64,000 bases of DNA from Hericium rajendrae (taxonomy: Eukaryota; Basidiomycota; Agaricomycetes; Russulales; Hericiaceae), in the NCBI GenBank assembly GCA_033439255.1, contig CM065888.1, positions 1,178,001 to 1,242,000 of the forward strand, in the 5' to 3' direction. A model generated the notes under the pieces. The model did not search any database. It saw nothing but the letters and a program-made list of their open reading frames with translations, and was not told where the DNA came from. Positions 36,841 through 48,625 of the stretch are shown one piece after another. Positions within the stretch are counted from its first letter, which is position 1; each line of letters starts with the position of its first letter. A program made the position numbers and the translations under genes.

Positions 36841-37785
36841 TACTTGTACTCTCTATGAATCCGTTTCCTTCTTCTCGCTCCCTATTCGCATGCTCCGAGA
36901 CTGCACTAATGCATCGCTATGGTAATTATTGCTTTTCAAGAAAATAGGTGTTTCGGCGGCCGTGTCTACAGCGAGGTCCGTGCAGGGGAAGCGAAGAGAA
37001 AAGTACAACATTCTGAGGAATCCTGAGTGACCGAACTATGAAAGCGCGAATCCGAACCGATCTAAGTACCGAGTCCATATCATTCCGCGAGTGTCCAATC
37101 ACTCCGCGCCGTCCTCCGCGCCGCCCGCATGCGTCTCCAAAATGCTAAAGTCGATAACACCGACATTGAGGCGCTCGGGCCCGTCAGGATCGAACCCCCC
37201 GCCGCCTGCACATGCCATAAGTCCACGCACGCTCGCGTTAATAAACGAAGAGAAGACGCACCGGCGGGCTGGGCCCAGAGCACGAGCGCGGTCGATGCCT
37301 GCAGCGGCGGCTCCGCATTACTTGTACTCTTCAAGAACCCAATTCCTTCTTCTCACTCCCTATTCGCATGCTCCGAGGCTGCACTAATGCATCGCTATGG
37401 TAATTATTGCTTTTCAAGGAAATAAGTATTCCGGCGGCCGTGTCTACAGCGAGGTCCGTGCAGTGGAAGCGAAGAGAAAAGTACAACATTCCGAATGACC
37501 GAATTATGAAAGCGCGAATCCAAAGCAATCTAAGTACCGAGTCCGTATCATTCCGCGAGTGTCCATTCACTCCGCGCCGTCCTCCGCGCCGTCCACATGC
37601 GTCTCCAAAATGCTAAAGTCGATAACACCGACATTAAGGCGCTCGGGCCCATCAGGATCGAATCCCCCGCCGCCTACACTCGCCATGAGCCTGAACCCAC
37701 GCACGCGGTAACAAACGAAGAGAAGCACGCACCGGCGGGCTGGGCCCAAAGCACGAGCGCGGTCGACGCCTGCGGCGGCGGCTCG
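36841..37785. repeat. Tandem duplication of the F-box gene 3' end (2 x ~475 bp)
   Basis: The unit 36841-37318 is repeated at 37319-37785. Both begin TACTTGTACTCT and contain TCGCATGCTCCGAG, ATGCATCGCTATGG and AATGCTAAAGTCGATAACAC in the same order, with a few small indels and an estimated 85-90% identity. Copy 2 contains the terminal exon and 3' flank of the F-box gene; copy 1 is a detached extra copy downstream. Confidence 0.9.
37080..37318 (-). pseudogene. Detached copy of the F-box gene's last exons
   Basis: In copy 1 of the tandem duplication, the minus strand still encodes STALVLWAQPAG and a version of the C-terminal exon. It has no upstream gene body, because the duplicated unit begins only at that point. 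It may serve as an alternative 3' end for read-through transcripts, but no evidence for that is visible. Confidence 0.7.
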
Positions 37786-39652
37786 CCGGGCGCGACGTAC
37801 GGCTCGACGTGCGGCGGGCGGAAGCTCGCGTTCCACGTGAAGAAGACGCGGCGGTCGCTCAGCTGCACGCAGCTGAGGTCGAGGAACGCGGGGTGGTTGT
37901 CGAGCGCGGGCAGCACGCATGCCGCGAGGTGCGGGAGCGGGCACGCGCGCGCGGACGTCTGGATCACCTTCGAGCGGGCGTAGTGCGCCGCGGCGTCGAG
38001 GTGCAGGAGGACGATGCGGCTGCTCTGTGGGTGGGTGAGTGGAGTGGGTGGGTAAGGAGGGGAGGGGGGTACCGTTGCGACGCAGACGCGGCCGTGGTCG
38101 AAGGCGAGGTAGGTCGATTCGGTGGCGTCCAGGTCGTTGTCGAGCCATACGATCACGCCCGCGTCTTTCAGCGCGAGCTCCTTGCGGCACACGCGCTCGA
38201 ATTCGGGGACGATCAGGACGGCGGGCTCGTCGTAGAGCACGACGAGATCGCGTCCGTCTGCGGATATGTGCGCTAGAAGCGGCGCAAGTCAGCTCTCGTT
38301 TCATGCGCATAGTATGGGGCGGTTACCTGCTGTCACGCCACTGAGAAACGAGTTGGGTTCGGGGGTCAGCCTTGCGGGGACCGCCACACTGTGAGACGAC
38401 GGGCCCCGCGCGTTGTGGGGCGGCTGTACGCGCAGGGCGCGCGCAATCTCCATCGACGCGTCGATCGTGAGCACGAGCGCGCCGTCCGCGCGCGCATACA
38501 CGCTCAGGTCCTCCGCGCAGATGAGCACGTGGCGCGCGCTGAGCTCGACGTAGCTCACGCGCTGCACCGCGCGGATGTCGAACTGCTGCACGAGCGCGCC
38601 CGTGCGCACGTCGTGCAGGAACGCGGTGCGCTCGCCTGCGCTGAGCAGCGTCGGGTACACGAAGCGGTACGCGCGCGTCCACTCCGGCATCGCGAGCAGC
38701 GCCCAGGGCCGGAAGTGCCCGCGGCTCGGGGGTCCGTATTTCCGCTCCATGCGGTCGGAACAGAGCCATTGCAACTGGTCCGGCGGCGAGGCGGTCGCCT
38801 GCGCGTCCTCCGAGTCGATGTGCTCTGCGAGGCGCCAGACTTCTTTTGTGTTTCCGCGGCGGTCGAAGATGACGTAGCCGTTGCTGTATTCGCAGTGTGC
38901 GTACTCGCGGACGTATTCCTAGGCAAATGTTATCAAATTGAATTGATGGGAGGTGAAATAGAGTCTATTAGCTGAAACTTTTCTACGAGTTTTTCGCAAG
39001 TCCTGATTGGTCGGTTTCAGCTCCCAACCAATCAGAATTGCGAAAAACTCTTAGGAATTTCTCAGCTAATAGACTCTAAGGTGTGGAATCTTACCTTTGG
39101 GAGAGACCACAGCACACGATCAGGGAGGAGCTGGGAGACGATTAGCCCACCGCTGCTGTGGGTCGTGATACATATTTCTTCCTTCTCATCGACCTTGATC
39201 CGGTGAACATTGTCTCCTGCGCTGTGCATGGTGCGGATGACCGATTGTCCTTCTCCCAGCCAATTCCATTCGAGCTGCAGACGGCGTTTACCTGAATGAT
39301 GTCGCGATCAATACTATATGTCACGATCTCATAGCTGACTGGACGACCCGTGCAGTACGATCGTTGCTAGATGTACCAAGAGTCAAAAGCAGTTAGGCTT
39401 ACAGAATTCCTTCCACGTGTTCGTTCCCTCGTACAACTTTCCTCCATAGGTGCTCAATGCTTCCTGCAAGGTCGCCTCGGGGGACAGTATGAAAATGTGC
39501 AAAAGGGCAGCTTTGTGGTATATAGCCGTCTCGTTTTCGAGGATAAATTTGAAGAACTGCTGTGATGTTGCGGAGATGGAGAGGAGAGACTGAACTGGCA
39601 GGTACGAATAGATTTCCAAGACAAGCTCGGGAGGTAGTCCGGGAAGTAACAT
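37567..39652 (-). CDS. F-box protein with beta-propeller-like C-terminal region
   Basis: The start MLLPGLPPELVLEIYSYLPV with QSLLSISATSQQFFKF is a clear F-box. The body matches a family common in polypores: NWLGEGQSVIRTMHSAGDNV, HRIKVDEKEEICITTHSSGG, VSQLLPDRVLWSLPK, an intron, EYVREYAHCEYSNGYVIFDR, then RPWALLAMPEWTRAYRFVYP, TLLSAGERTAFLHDVRTGAL and FLDLSCVQLSDRRVFFTWNA. The last exon is reached through an intron starting GTGCGTGCTT and encodes GGGGFDPDGPERLNVGVIDF, ending VDGAEDGAE at 37567. The product probably tethers a substrate to an SCF ubiquitin ligase; the target is unknown. The intron 38919-39094 is enlarged by a 120-bp MITE. The 3' end is tandemly duplicated downstream. Confidence 0.85.
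38959..39078. mobile_element. 120-bp hairpin MITE in an intron
   Basis: A near-perfect inverted repeat. The left arm begins TAGAGTCTATTAGCTGA and the right arm ends TCAGCTAATAGACTCTA. The arms are about 52 bp, with a short loop between CTGATTGGT and ACCAATCAG. The TA at each outer end fits a TA target duplication, as in Tc1/mariner-type elements. It lies wholly inside the 176-nt intron 38919-39094, which would be 56 nt without it. It has no coding capacity. Confidence 0.85.
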
Positions 39653-40876
39653 AGCGGTTGGCCTAAGGAGATGGGCTAGAATACGTCGCGTCTTTCAAGA
39701 CTTCTAGGTTTCGGTAGAATGCTGCGTGTGGGATGCAATGTAGGATGCAATGTGCACGATGAAGTCAAGATGAAGTCGGTCAAGGCGTCTATGTACATAT
39801 GTCGAAATCTAATCTAATCGCTGGCCGTGTGATGTCACGGACCCGGCTATCATGCAGCGCTTCAGCAAAGCAAGTCGACGACTTGAGCTTGAATTCACCT
39901 CCGCACGTCATTTCCGTCAACTTCATTGTTTAACTTGTTCATCGACTCGAGCTGGAGTACACTTTAACTCACACCGTATCACATAACGCTGCATGTCGTG
40001 CGTAGATTCCGCGGAACATTCAGGCAATGCATGAAAAGCGCCGAGCACGACACAGCATAGATTATCTCGTAGTCGCCGACCGACTGACCTTCATGTCCCG
40101 CACACACATCAAGCATGATTTGTGAGTTGGATGTTTTTAGTGGCTCAGTTTGCAAGCCTTCTGTCAATGAGACCGGAAGGCCGACCCGGCGACTGGTACG
40201 TCCTACCGTATCTTCATACCCATACCCTCGACACAGATGCAAGCCATGTCGAACAACTTCTTCGGACTCATCGGCAGGCTCAGGATCAGACCCAGGTTCT
40301 GATCGTGGAAAAGGACCTGTCCAGTATTATGTGCCATTATAGGTCATCGTTCGTCATTTCCGTCGCCAGTGGACCTATCGCAGTGATTCTGATTAGGAAA
40401 GACTCCATGAGCGCCGTCTCGGTGAAAGCGGATGGTGGCAAAGGCTGGCGCCGAAAAGCTTGAAGATCGCCGGGAAGATCGCTATAGAGACGGCAGGGTT
40501 GCGGCCAGTGTACGACAAAGATCTTCAGCCCATTACCAAACTCGACGTGTGGTATGTAGGATCGTATTCATTGAAATATATTGGTTGTTGACTTCTCTTG
40601 ATTAACGCATCACGGTGCTTATTGTACCCCAGTCGACGGGGTGCCGGCCCATCAACAGATGATGAGTTTCTGTATCAGACGTCCTGTTGGCACCGTTGGT
40701 CAACATGCATGTTGCCTCGACGAACTAGTCAATTAACTACCGTCGGATCAGGATCTGATGGGTTACCAATTGATCGTTGAACAGAGCTCACTATAAGTAT
40801 TGCGTGCGTGGGGGAATGTGGGCTATCCTCGTGCCGCAGGATACGCCGGACGTAGAACGACGGGCGCTTCTCAACG
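39653..40876. other. Stretch with unresolved coding traces
   Basis: Between the F-box start and the DUF6533 gene. On the + strand, 40330-40560 reads locally like protein, with SSFVISVASGPIAVILIRK and then, in another frame, LKIAGKIAIETAGLRPVYDK. I could not connect the pieces through convincing splice sites or name a family. It may be the remains of a gene or extra 5' exons of the membrane protein. Confidence 0.3.
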
Positions 40877-42538
40877 ATGAGGACAGCTCAAGCAATGTAG
40901 GTTTCACCCTTACGATCTTACACTCATATACGGGGATCAACTGACATATACTTATTCAGTGTCATCAACCGTAGCCTGGATCTAGCGGCCATCAGTACGC
41001 TCTTCACTTTTCGTCCCGAGTCCTGTCCTGATGCCCTGTCCGCTAAGCACTCCTTTACTACGATTACATTCTCACCCTCCCAAGCGAGGTCGCGTTCGTC
41101 TGGTCACGACCGCTTTCAAAGCCCTCGCTTTGCTTCTACGTGAACCGCTACATCCCGATTCTCAACAACCTCGTCACTCTGCTCTTCAGTTTCTTCGACC
41201 CGAGCCTGGTTCAGCCGGAGACGGTGAGTCTTCGTTTACAGAATACCAAGACGATGCGCTGACACAGGAACGCTGCCGTCCTTGCTGCTTATGTCGAAAT
41301 AGAGGTACGTACCACCGATCTCCATGGGCCTCGCCGGAAGCGCCTGATGTCCCCTCTAGCTGCCATATATGGGCTATCGTTCGCGAGTCGTTCATTGTTG
41401 AAAACCAGCTCGTGGTCTCGGGTGCGTCATCCCCGTATCTACGTAGTGTGTGCAACTCAGTGTCTCGGCCGTCTTCATTTTTAGCTCTTCTCGCGCTGCG
41501 TATATACGCGCTCTATGGTCTTTCGTGGCGGATCTTAGCGCTCCTGCTCGTGCTTGGATTCACTGGCATTACCGTTTCCGGGGTATGTCGATAGCATCTT
41601 CATACGCTCACGCCGTCTGATGGAGTGGCTGCGTTGGCAGTGGGCTTTGTTCGGTCAAAGAGCAAATCTTACACCTGATAGTTCGGGCTGCATGTATGGA
41701 CTATCCGACAATGTGTGAGTTCATCTTCATATCTCAAAGAAATTCATGCTGACATGACTGATAGGGCTGGCCGTATGTTATTTTTACTTGTAGATCTGAT
41801 TCATTATTATCCAAAGAACTTATGCAATATTTGTGTAGGCCTTGCTATAGCTTGGATGGCTCAAACTGTCTTTGACTTCATCATGCTTGTCTTATTGGTT
41901 GTCAAGATCCTTCAGACATACAATACCAAGACAACATTTGCAGCTCCTGAACAGAAATGGGGGATCTCTGATCTTATAATGCGAGATGGTATGCTTGGAT
42001 GACCTTATATCAAATTTCATTGACAAATGTATACCTTTCTGATCTCAGGCACTCTATATTACATGTCAGTTCTGAGTAATCTGTTGCCAATAAGTTACTG
42101 AAACTATATTCTACAGAGCTGCAGTGCTTTCAAACAGTTTCAATGTCTTGTCATTCATTGTAAGTATAAATATTAGCCTATAAACCTGGTTTCTCTTACT
42201 TATTATATTGTCTGTAGTTGCCAACTGATGTGAGAAGTGTGCACTTCTGCTATATTGGATGCTTATCATACTAATTCAGGGAAATCTGAGAGGAATCTTA
42301 TCAACACCTGCCAGCTGGTAGGTGTTCAGAGTCTTCATGTGCAGTTATCTAGCAGGCTAACTTTTCTCCAAGTTTTTCCATCATCATGACATCTCACCTC
42401 ATCCTCAATTTGTTTAAGGCAACTGCTTCAAACACCATCCTTGGATCCAATGCTGAGAGCCAGCCTGAGCCCATGGTTTTTGCAACACGTTATGGTCCTG
42501 GAAATTCTTTATCTATAGAGGAGGAAGAAGGTTTCTGA
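40877..42538 (+). CDS. DUF6533 multi-pass membrane protein
   Basis: A member of a very large agaricomycete membrane-protein family of unknown function. The first exons join as MRTAQAIVINRSLDLAAITL, and LLYYDYILTLPSEVAFVWSR is the family's signature helix. Then come PSLCFYVNRYIPILNNLVTL, CHIWAIVRESFIVENQLVVS, ALLALRIYALYGLSWRILAL, LLVLGFTGITVSG, AWMAQTVFDFIMLVLLVVKI, the loop KWGISDLIMRDGTLYYI, and a last helix region FSIIMTSHLILNLFKATASN. It ends NSLSIEEEEGF with TGA at 42536. About seven hydrophobic segments are visible, with many very short exons (some 15-45 nt) around 42,000-42,350. The exact start is uncertain. A role in sensing or transport would be a guess. Confidence 0.72.
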
Positions 42539-42729
42539 AGGATGGTTATTCCTGAATCATCTCACTGTCTCAATTGCATATACCTCATCTGTCCTTACAT
42601 CCTTTAGCTTTCAGATTCTGTAGCTTGTGATTTACTGATTCTATGGTGTATTGTATCAAAGATACTGCAGGGACTAGACAAGCAGAAGACTAGATCTCGT
42701 GGACATGGGGTCCTACTCATTCTCCCGAC

Positions 42730-45558
42730 CTAATTCTCCGCAACATCATCAAAAGTGATCACCAAATGCTTGCGCGCCAACAACGCCCTCGCACCCGGAA
42801 TCACCACTATAGTCTGCGTATCATCGATAATGACCGCCGGACCTACGACCTCCTCGCCCACTTCCAGCGCCGGCAGCTCGTACACCGGTGTGTCCTTCAC
42901 GCGCCCCACGCCCTCAAAGTACACAGAATTGCTCAGCGCGGCCCGCTCGCGCGGCACCGCGCGCCGCTGCAGCGTTTGCAGCTCCGCGAACACGGATGGC
43001 CCGAGCGAGTCGAACGTCTTCCCAATGCCGCGCACCTTGATATCGTCGACCACGATGCCCTTCTCGTCAAGCAGGAAGCCGAACTCCGCCTTGTATGCGC
43101 GCTTGAAGGCAAGTTCGTAGTCCTCGCCCTCCGATGGCGTGGGGAGGATCATGAGTGCCGTGTCCGTCCCGTCGAAGCGCATGTTGAGCATGCGCTCGAT
43201 GTGTATGCGTTCTGGTTCGAAGCCTTGCCTCTGCAGTTCTTCGTGCACGGTCGAGGAGAGGGCGTCGAGGCGCGATTTGAGGGTGGGTATGTTGGTAAGG
43301 GTGTAGAATGTGGAGGAGGGCTCTTGGAGCTCATAAGCTCTGATGAACAAAGGTCAGTCAGGTAGACAAACAGGGTATTGTAAATGTCCGTACCGGTCTG
43401 CGAGAGCCAGGCCGTAGGCAGATAGGATGGAGCTATAGCGATGGATCAAGATTGTCTTAATGCCGAGGAGTTTTGCGATTTCGCAGGCGTGCTGACCGCC
43501 AGCACCTCCGAAGCTCGCAAGTCTAGGCAGTGTCGTTAGCAACAAGCGTCGAACTTGACAAGCCCAACTTACATATGCTTCGAAGTCGCGTATCCTCTTG
43601 CTTCTGTCAACGCCCGTATAGGCCTGCACATGGTCTCATTGGCGACCTTGATGAATCTATCGCATGATCGCCATGAGCAGAGTTCCTCGATGAAACGACC
43701 GTGATCCCCGACACGCACCCATATACAATCTCATCCAACCCTAGATGCTTGTGCTGATCTTCGTTGATCTGCTTCGCCAACTTCTCAAACGCAGCCTTTG
43801 ACGCTTCTGCATCAGGTGGCTCATCCGCGTTCTTCCCGAATATCTTCGGGAAATACGACGGAATGATGCGGCCCAAAAGCAAGTTGGCATCGGTCACCGC
43901 CAGTGGACCTCCTCTCCTACAAGGATGTCATCAATAACATTTTCGTCCTGATAGGATTCTATGGTACATACCTGTAGCAAGCAGGACCCGGGTCAGCACC
44001 TGCGCTTTCCGGGCCGCAATTGAAAAGACCATTGCGATAGGTGAGGCAGGATCCGCCACCCGCTGCGACGGTGTTGATGTCGAGCTGCGGCGACTGAATC
44101 GTCACGCCCGCGGTCGTCGTCTCGTAGACAACTTCATAGCGCCCAGAAAAGCGCGAGACGTCTGTCGACGTGCCGCCAACATCCAATCTATCGCGGAAAC
44201 TGTAAGACGCAGACTTAAAGCACAAGCGAGGGATACTGTACCCGATGATAGGAGTCTTGCGCTCCTCGTCCCAGCTCGTCAGCGCATACCCTACCACACC
44301 ACCCGCGGGCCCGCTCAGAATACTCTTCAGTCCCGAAAAGCCCTTCACGTCCACCAGCCCGCCGTCTGAGCCCATGAACTCCACCCTCGGCGCACGGCCC
44401 TTCTTGTCTCGTGCATATGCGTTGTGAGTCCCCTCGTGTAGGCTCTTGTCAAAGCCCTGGAAGAACCCATCCAGGTAGTCGCGGAGAATAGGGGTAAGGT
44501 ACGCGTCGGCGGTGGACGACACGCCGCGCGGGACCATCTTGATCATGGGGAGCAACTGCGACGAGAGCGAGATTTGCGTGAAGCCTACGCTACGCGCGAG
44601 CTCGCCGAGAAGGATCTCGTGCGCCGGGAATGTATAGGAATGTGCGAAGACCACGGCGAGCGAGCGGTAGCCGTCGTCGTAGAGGCGCTGAAGGTCCTGT
44701 TTGATCTGGGTTTCGTCTGGCATTTGAATCAGTATGCGGTGCATGGTGGGAAAAGTATGACAGTTACCTGGCTTCGTCAGAATTCGGACGGCCTCGCCTG
44801 AGATTCCCTGGACGATGTCACCGGGACCCTCTGCATCGCTTTGTCCGTCCCACCCCTTTCCTCGGTAGCCGCGTTTCACCGTGCCATCCTCGTTGAACAA
44901 CACTTTGTGTTCCTCCGATTGTGGATCACTGGTATATCCCACCAAGGTGACGCGTTCATCAACTTCGACGACGGTCGAATACAGAGGCGGCGGCCGCCGG
45001 ATGTTGAGATCGAAGATCCTAGGACGCGACTGGTTGCCAATGAGTAAGAGATCCTTGAACCCCTTGGTGATGAGCAGCGCGTGCTTGTGGCCTTTGCGCT
45101 CGAGGAGCGCATTCGTGGCTACTGTGGTAGAAAGACGAATGTAATCTGTGTTCGATAGGATCAACGGCCATTGTATCTGACAGTCGACCTAGCATGCTTA
45201 CCGATCTTGGAGGTATCGAGGATGCTGCCTTTGGGTATCTTCTCGCCGGTCACGATCTCGAGGATACGACGAATGCCCTCCGTGGGTGCATCGTCATAGT
45301 TCCCCGGATCCTTCGACACTACAGATTAATGATAAATGACCCAGAGCAGATATGTGATCTGAGCGAACGCACGAAGCTTGACTACGATCTCCTTCCTTTC
45401 CTGTGGCTTCTCAGGATCAGGGTAAGAACTGTTTACGCCTAGGAATCAGTTATCGTTCGCATACAGGAAACTGCTGTTACGCACGCATGCACATCGCAGA
45501 ATGTGCCTCCACGATCAGCACATATGCGAATGGATCTGTCTGGGATTTCCTTCGCCAT
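42730..45558 (-). CDS. 5-oxoprolinase-like protein, HyuA half only
   Basis: The family hydrolyses 5-oxo-L-proline (or hydantoins) with ATP in the glutathione cycle. The start [20 protein letters not shown], then [18 protein letters not shown] and [20 protein letters not shown], are typical N-terminal HyuA segments. The centre shows [72 protein letters not shown] and [10 protein letters not shown]; the end shows [20 protein letters not shown] and LHRYSS-like [16 protein letters not shown]. The gene stops at 42730 after [13 protein letters not shown], where full-length fungal 5-oxoprolinases (about 1,300 residues) continue into the HyuB domain. No HyuB sequence was found in the following 190 bp before the neighbouring gene. 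It is therefore truncated, or a stand-alone HyuA subunit. Confidence 0.85.
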
Positions 45559-45951
45559 TAAGAGCAGGAAAGATACAACCTAAAAATACAAGCTAGCTCG
45601 CGAGTTAGAATTCAACTTATGATACAGGCGGAGCCCCCTTGTGTCCTGACTTGTCGTGATACACTGATACAGTAATACCAGTCATGTTGTCTCCGCGAGA
45701 GAGATAAGATAGCGAACAAGTCGAGACCCGATAAACGTCATCGATAGGCGCCCGCTCATATCGACGCCCAAGCTCGTAACGAATCCGAAAGCATCAAATT
45801 TCCGCGGACCGTATCTTGCCTGCCTTACCACGATTTGCATGAAGAAGCTGCTAATGTCAGTTTGATACCGAATACAACTGAGAGCTACATCGTACTGCTG
45901 TTGAGAACTTAACGAAACAAGGTGAAGTGTTGTGCACAAGGAACAACGAAC
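45559..45951. other. Intergenic stretch
   Basis: 393 bp between the HyuA gene start and the BRF1 stop codon; both genes are on the minus strand. No gene or repeat was seen. Confidence 0.4.
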
Positions 45952-48454
45952 CTACACCTCCTGCTCATAAGTATCATCGGGACCCCACTCCTCACCCTTG
46001 TCGCTCCCCTCCAACTCGCCTTCTGCATCTTCGTCTTCAGGAAGTACTTTCCCACCGACGGCCCCACCACCTTCCTCTTCCACCACGACCATCTCCTCGT
46101 CCTTATCTTCCGGTGGCATCTGATAGAGGCCGGACGTCTCCACATCTAAGCCCTTTTCGTCTCCGCCGGGCACACCTTCTTCGCCAAACAGGTCCTTCAG
46201 TGCGTCGTAGTTGATCCGCTTGCTGTACTTTGGATTCTTCTTCAACAGCGTGCGCACCGACTCGGCGGCAGTTTCGCCATGCGCCGTGGTCGTATCTCGC
46301 GGTTTGTGCAAGGATTTTCGACGCTGAAATGATGAAGTACCAGCTGTGAGAAAACTGAACAGGCGATTCTAATAGGGCGAAACTCACCTTCCGGCTCTTC
46401 GCCTTCTCCCCCGTTTCTGCCTGCTCCCCGCGAGCGGCAATAGCTTCGAGATACTCCCGATTCATCTCGATCCATACCCGCTCCTTAACCCTCACCTCGT
46501 CTTCAGTCAGCAAGAAGGAATCCAGTTCCTCATCATCCAGGCCACTAAGATCAAGTTCAGCGCTCTCCGGCTCCTCCTCCTCCCAAGCCGCTGCCCCACC
46601 GTCCACGAAAACGTCCGCATCCTTGACAAGCTCAAGCTCTCCTTCTGCGTCCTCATCCAGACTAGGATACGGTTCCGGTGCGTGAGCCGCCGGAGCTTCC
46701 GGCTTGGGAGGCGGAACAGATGTTTGGCGCGTCCGAACCTCAGTTACTGCTCTCCGCCGGGCCTCCGCTTCCTCTCGCCGCTTCTGATCCGCTTCAGCTA
46801 GCGCTGCAGAGAGCATCGACGCCTGTTCCGTAGACAAGAAGGTAGACACCTCAGCGGCAAGGACGGTGTCAAGAGACGCCTCGAGCTGGGAGGAGACGGC
46901 GAAATCGGGCTCCTTTTCCACCGCATGTACACTCGCGGCGTCGCTTACGAGCGTGAGCGAGGGCTCCCGCATGGATGTGTCAAATAGCGCTGGGTCGATG
47001 TTTGCATCGCGAAGGGTTTCTTCGGTATCGTCGGGCTCGGGAAGGAACAACGGTTCGGGTTGTAGCGTGCCCGCCAGAATACCTTCGTTAAGCAAACTGG
47101 GGTCGATCGCTGGTCGTTCGACTTTTGCCGCTTGTCTTTCTTCAAAAAGACCTTCCTGCTCGTCCTCACTGTCAACCCTCCGCCGTTTCCTACCTTTCCC
47201 CTTTGCCTTTGCCTTGTCCTTGCCTTTCCGCTTCTTCCCAGCCTCCTCCTCCTCAGCTTCCAGCTCCTCTCTCTCCTTCTCCTTGCCCTTGATAAACGCC
47301 GGCGGATCATGCTCTTCCTCGAGCCACACGCTCCGGAAATCGCCAATCGTGAGCGCCGCACTGCCCGTCCGGCGGAACTCCTCCACGCGCTTGCGCACCG
47401 TCGAGTCCGCGATCTTCACGACCTGCACGACCTCCTCGACGCTGCGCCGGAAGTTGTTCATGCGCGCGGCGAGCAGCAGCGCCGCGCCGCAGATGCCCGC
47501 GGGGCGCCGGCCCTTCGTCATCCAGTCCCGGTCGAAGCGCTGCACGAGCCGCACCGCGTCCGTCGCGACGCGCGCCGTCTCCGCGCCGAACTCGAGCAGC
47601 GCGGCGAAGCGCGAAATGTAGTGCGACGGGTCGACGAGCGGGAGGCGCAGGTTGAGCGTCTGCACGAGCTGCAGGTAGGTGTGGCCGAGCTCGAAGACGT
47701 TCACCTGTGAGGAGCACGCTGTGTCAGCCGGAGTGGGGATGGAGAGGACGCATATACGCACCTGGAGGAGGTCGGAGAAGTCGATGAGCATGTAGTTTCG
47801 CGTCTCCTTCTGCCGGCAGGCGACGTATAGACAGACAGCTACGACGTTCAGGCTCTTTCGGCCTTTGGTGAATTTGTGCTCGACCGCGAGGGTGTAGAGC
47901 CGGGTCGCGGCGAGGGAGACGACTTCCGAGAGTCGCAGCACGGTGGCAATGCTTTGAATTTTTCGCGTTGCTATATGCGCATACAGAACGCACGAGAAGG
48001 TATAGTAAGAAACAAGGATCACAATGAGAAGGAAAGAGACTTCATACCGTTTGCGATAGTCTGTTCCCTTGACTCGGTCGTCCCTCTGGCCCCAAATGGC
48101 CCCCCTAACCTTGCACGGGCTATACAAGCAGCAAATCAGTAATCAGGCCCAAGAACCATTGCGAAAGGAAACAAAGAGTACGCACTAGCGCCTTGTGCGA
48201 CATACGCGCCGTGCACGACTGCCGCTCCCCCAGCCGTCTCGCCGAATGAGATCTCGTTTACGATTGCGTTCTCCTCCACCACCGTGCCGCATTGCACGCA
48301 GAATCCATTTCCGGCCGCAGCGTCGTATTCGATAATAGTGCCGCCACAATCCGCGCACACGGGCTTTGTGGTCAAGAATCGGAGGGGTAGATCGTGAGGG
48401 GCGGGGAACTCGTTAGATGCGCTCCGAATGTCAGGAAATCTCGAAACTCACCAT
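45952..48454 (-). CDS. BRF1: TFIIIB subunit BRF1
   Basis: The TFIIB-related factor that places RNA polymerase III on tRNA and 5S genes. Exon 1 contributes only the ATG (48452-48454). Intron 48364-48451 (GTGAGT...CACAAAG) then joins it to PVCADCGGTIIEYDAAAGNG and FCVQCGTVVEEN, a C4 zinc ribbon. Then come GGPFGARGTTESREQTIANG and two cyclin folds with KIQSIATVLRLSEVVSLAAT, FTKGRKSLNVVAVCLYVACR, FELGHTYLQLVQTLNLRLPL, RFDRDWMTKGRRPAGICGAA and RMNNFRRSVEEVVQVVKIAD. A long acidic/basic linker leads to the BRF1-specific block LDLSGLDDEELDSFLLTEDE with ERVWIEMNREYLEAIAAR. It ends GPDDTYEQEV at 45952. Length is about 700 residues, normal for the family. Its start codon lies 171 bp from the insertion site of the RecQ/DUF6589 transposon, so its promoter is now next to the element. 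Confidence 0.95.
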
Positions 48455-48616
48455 GATTTGAGCTATCTAGCTGCAGAACAGGGAATACAGGATGGATAAA
48501 GATAAAGGGTGATAATTTAGATGAAGTATCTCCAGGCTGGGTTGGAGACAAGGAAAGAGGGACGGGGATCACTGCAAATCAATATAACGAGCAGTTGGCA
48601 GTAAGTACCAGTGATT

Positions 48617-48625
48617 AGTCATAGG
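48617..48625. repeat. Target-site duplication, left copy (AGTCATAGG)
   Basis: A nine-base direct repeat identical to 56296-56304, immediately outside the terminal inverted repeat that begins TAGACTCG at 48626. Perfect identity suggests a recent insertion. Confidence 0.88.

Noticed and set aside
36286-36858. 190-codon Ser/Pro/Leu-rich plus-strand frame
   Set aside because: It follows from a pyrimidine-rich tract without stops; no domain, no intron pattern and it overlaps other chance frames.
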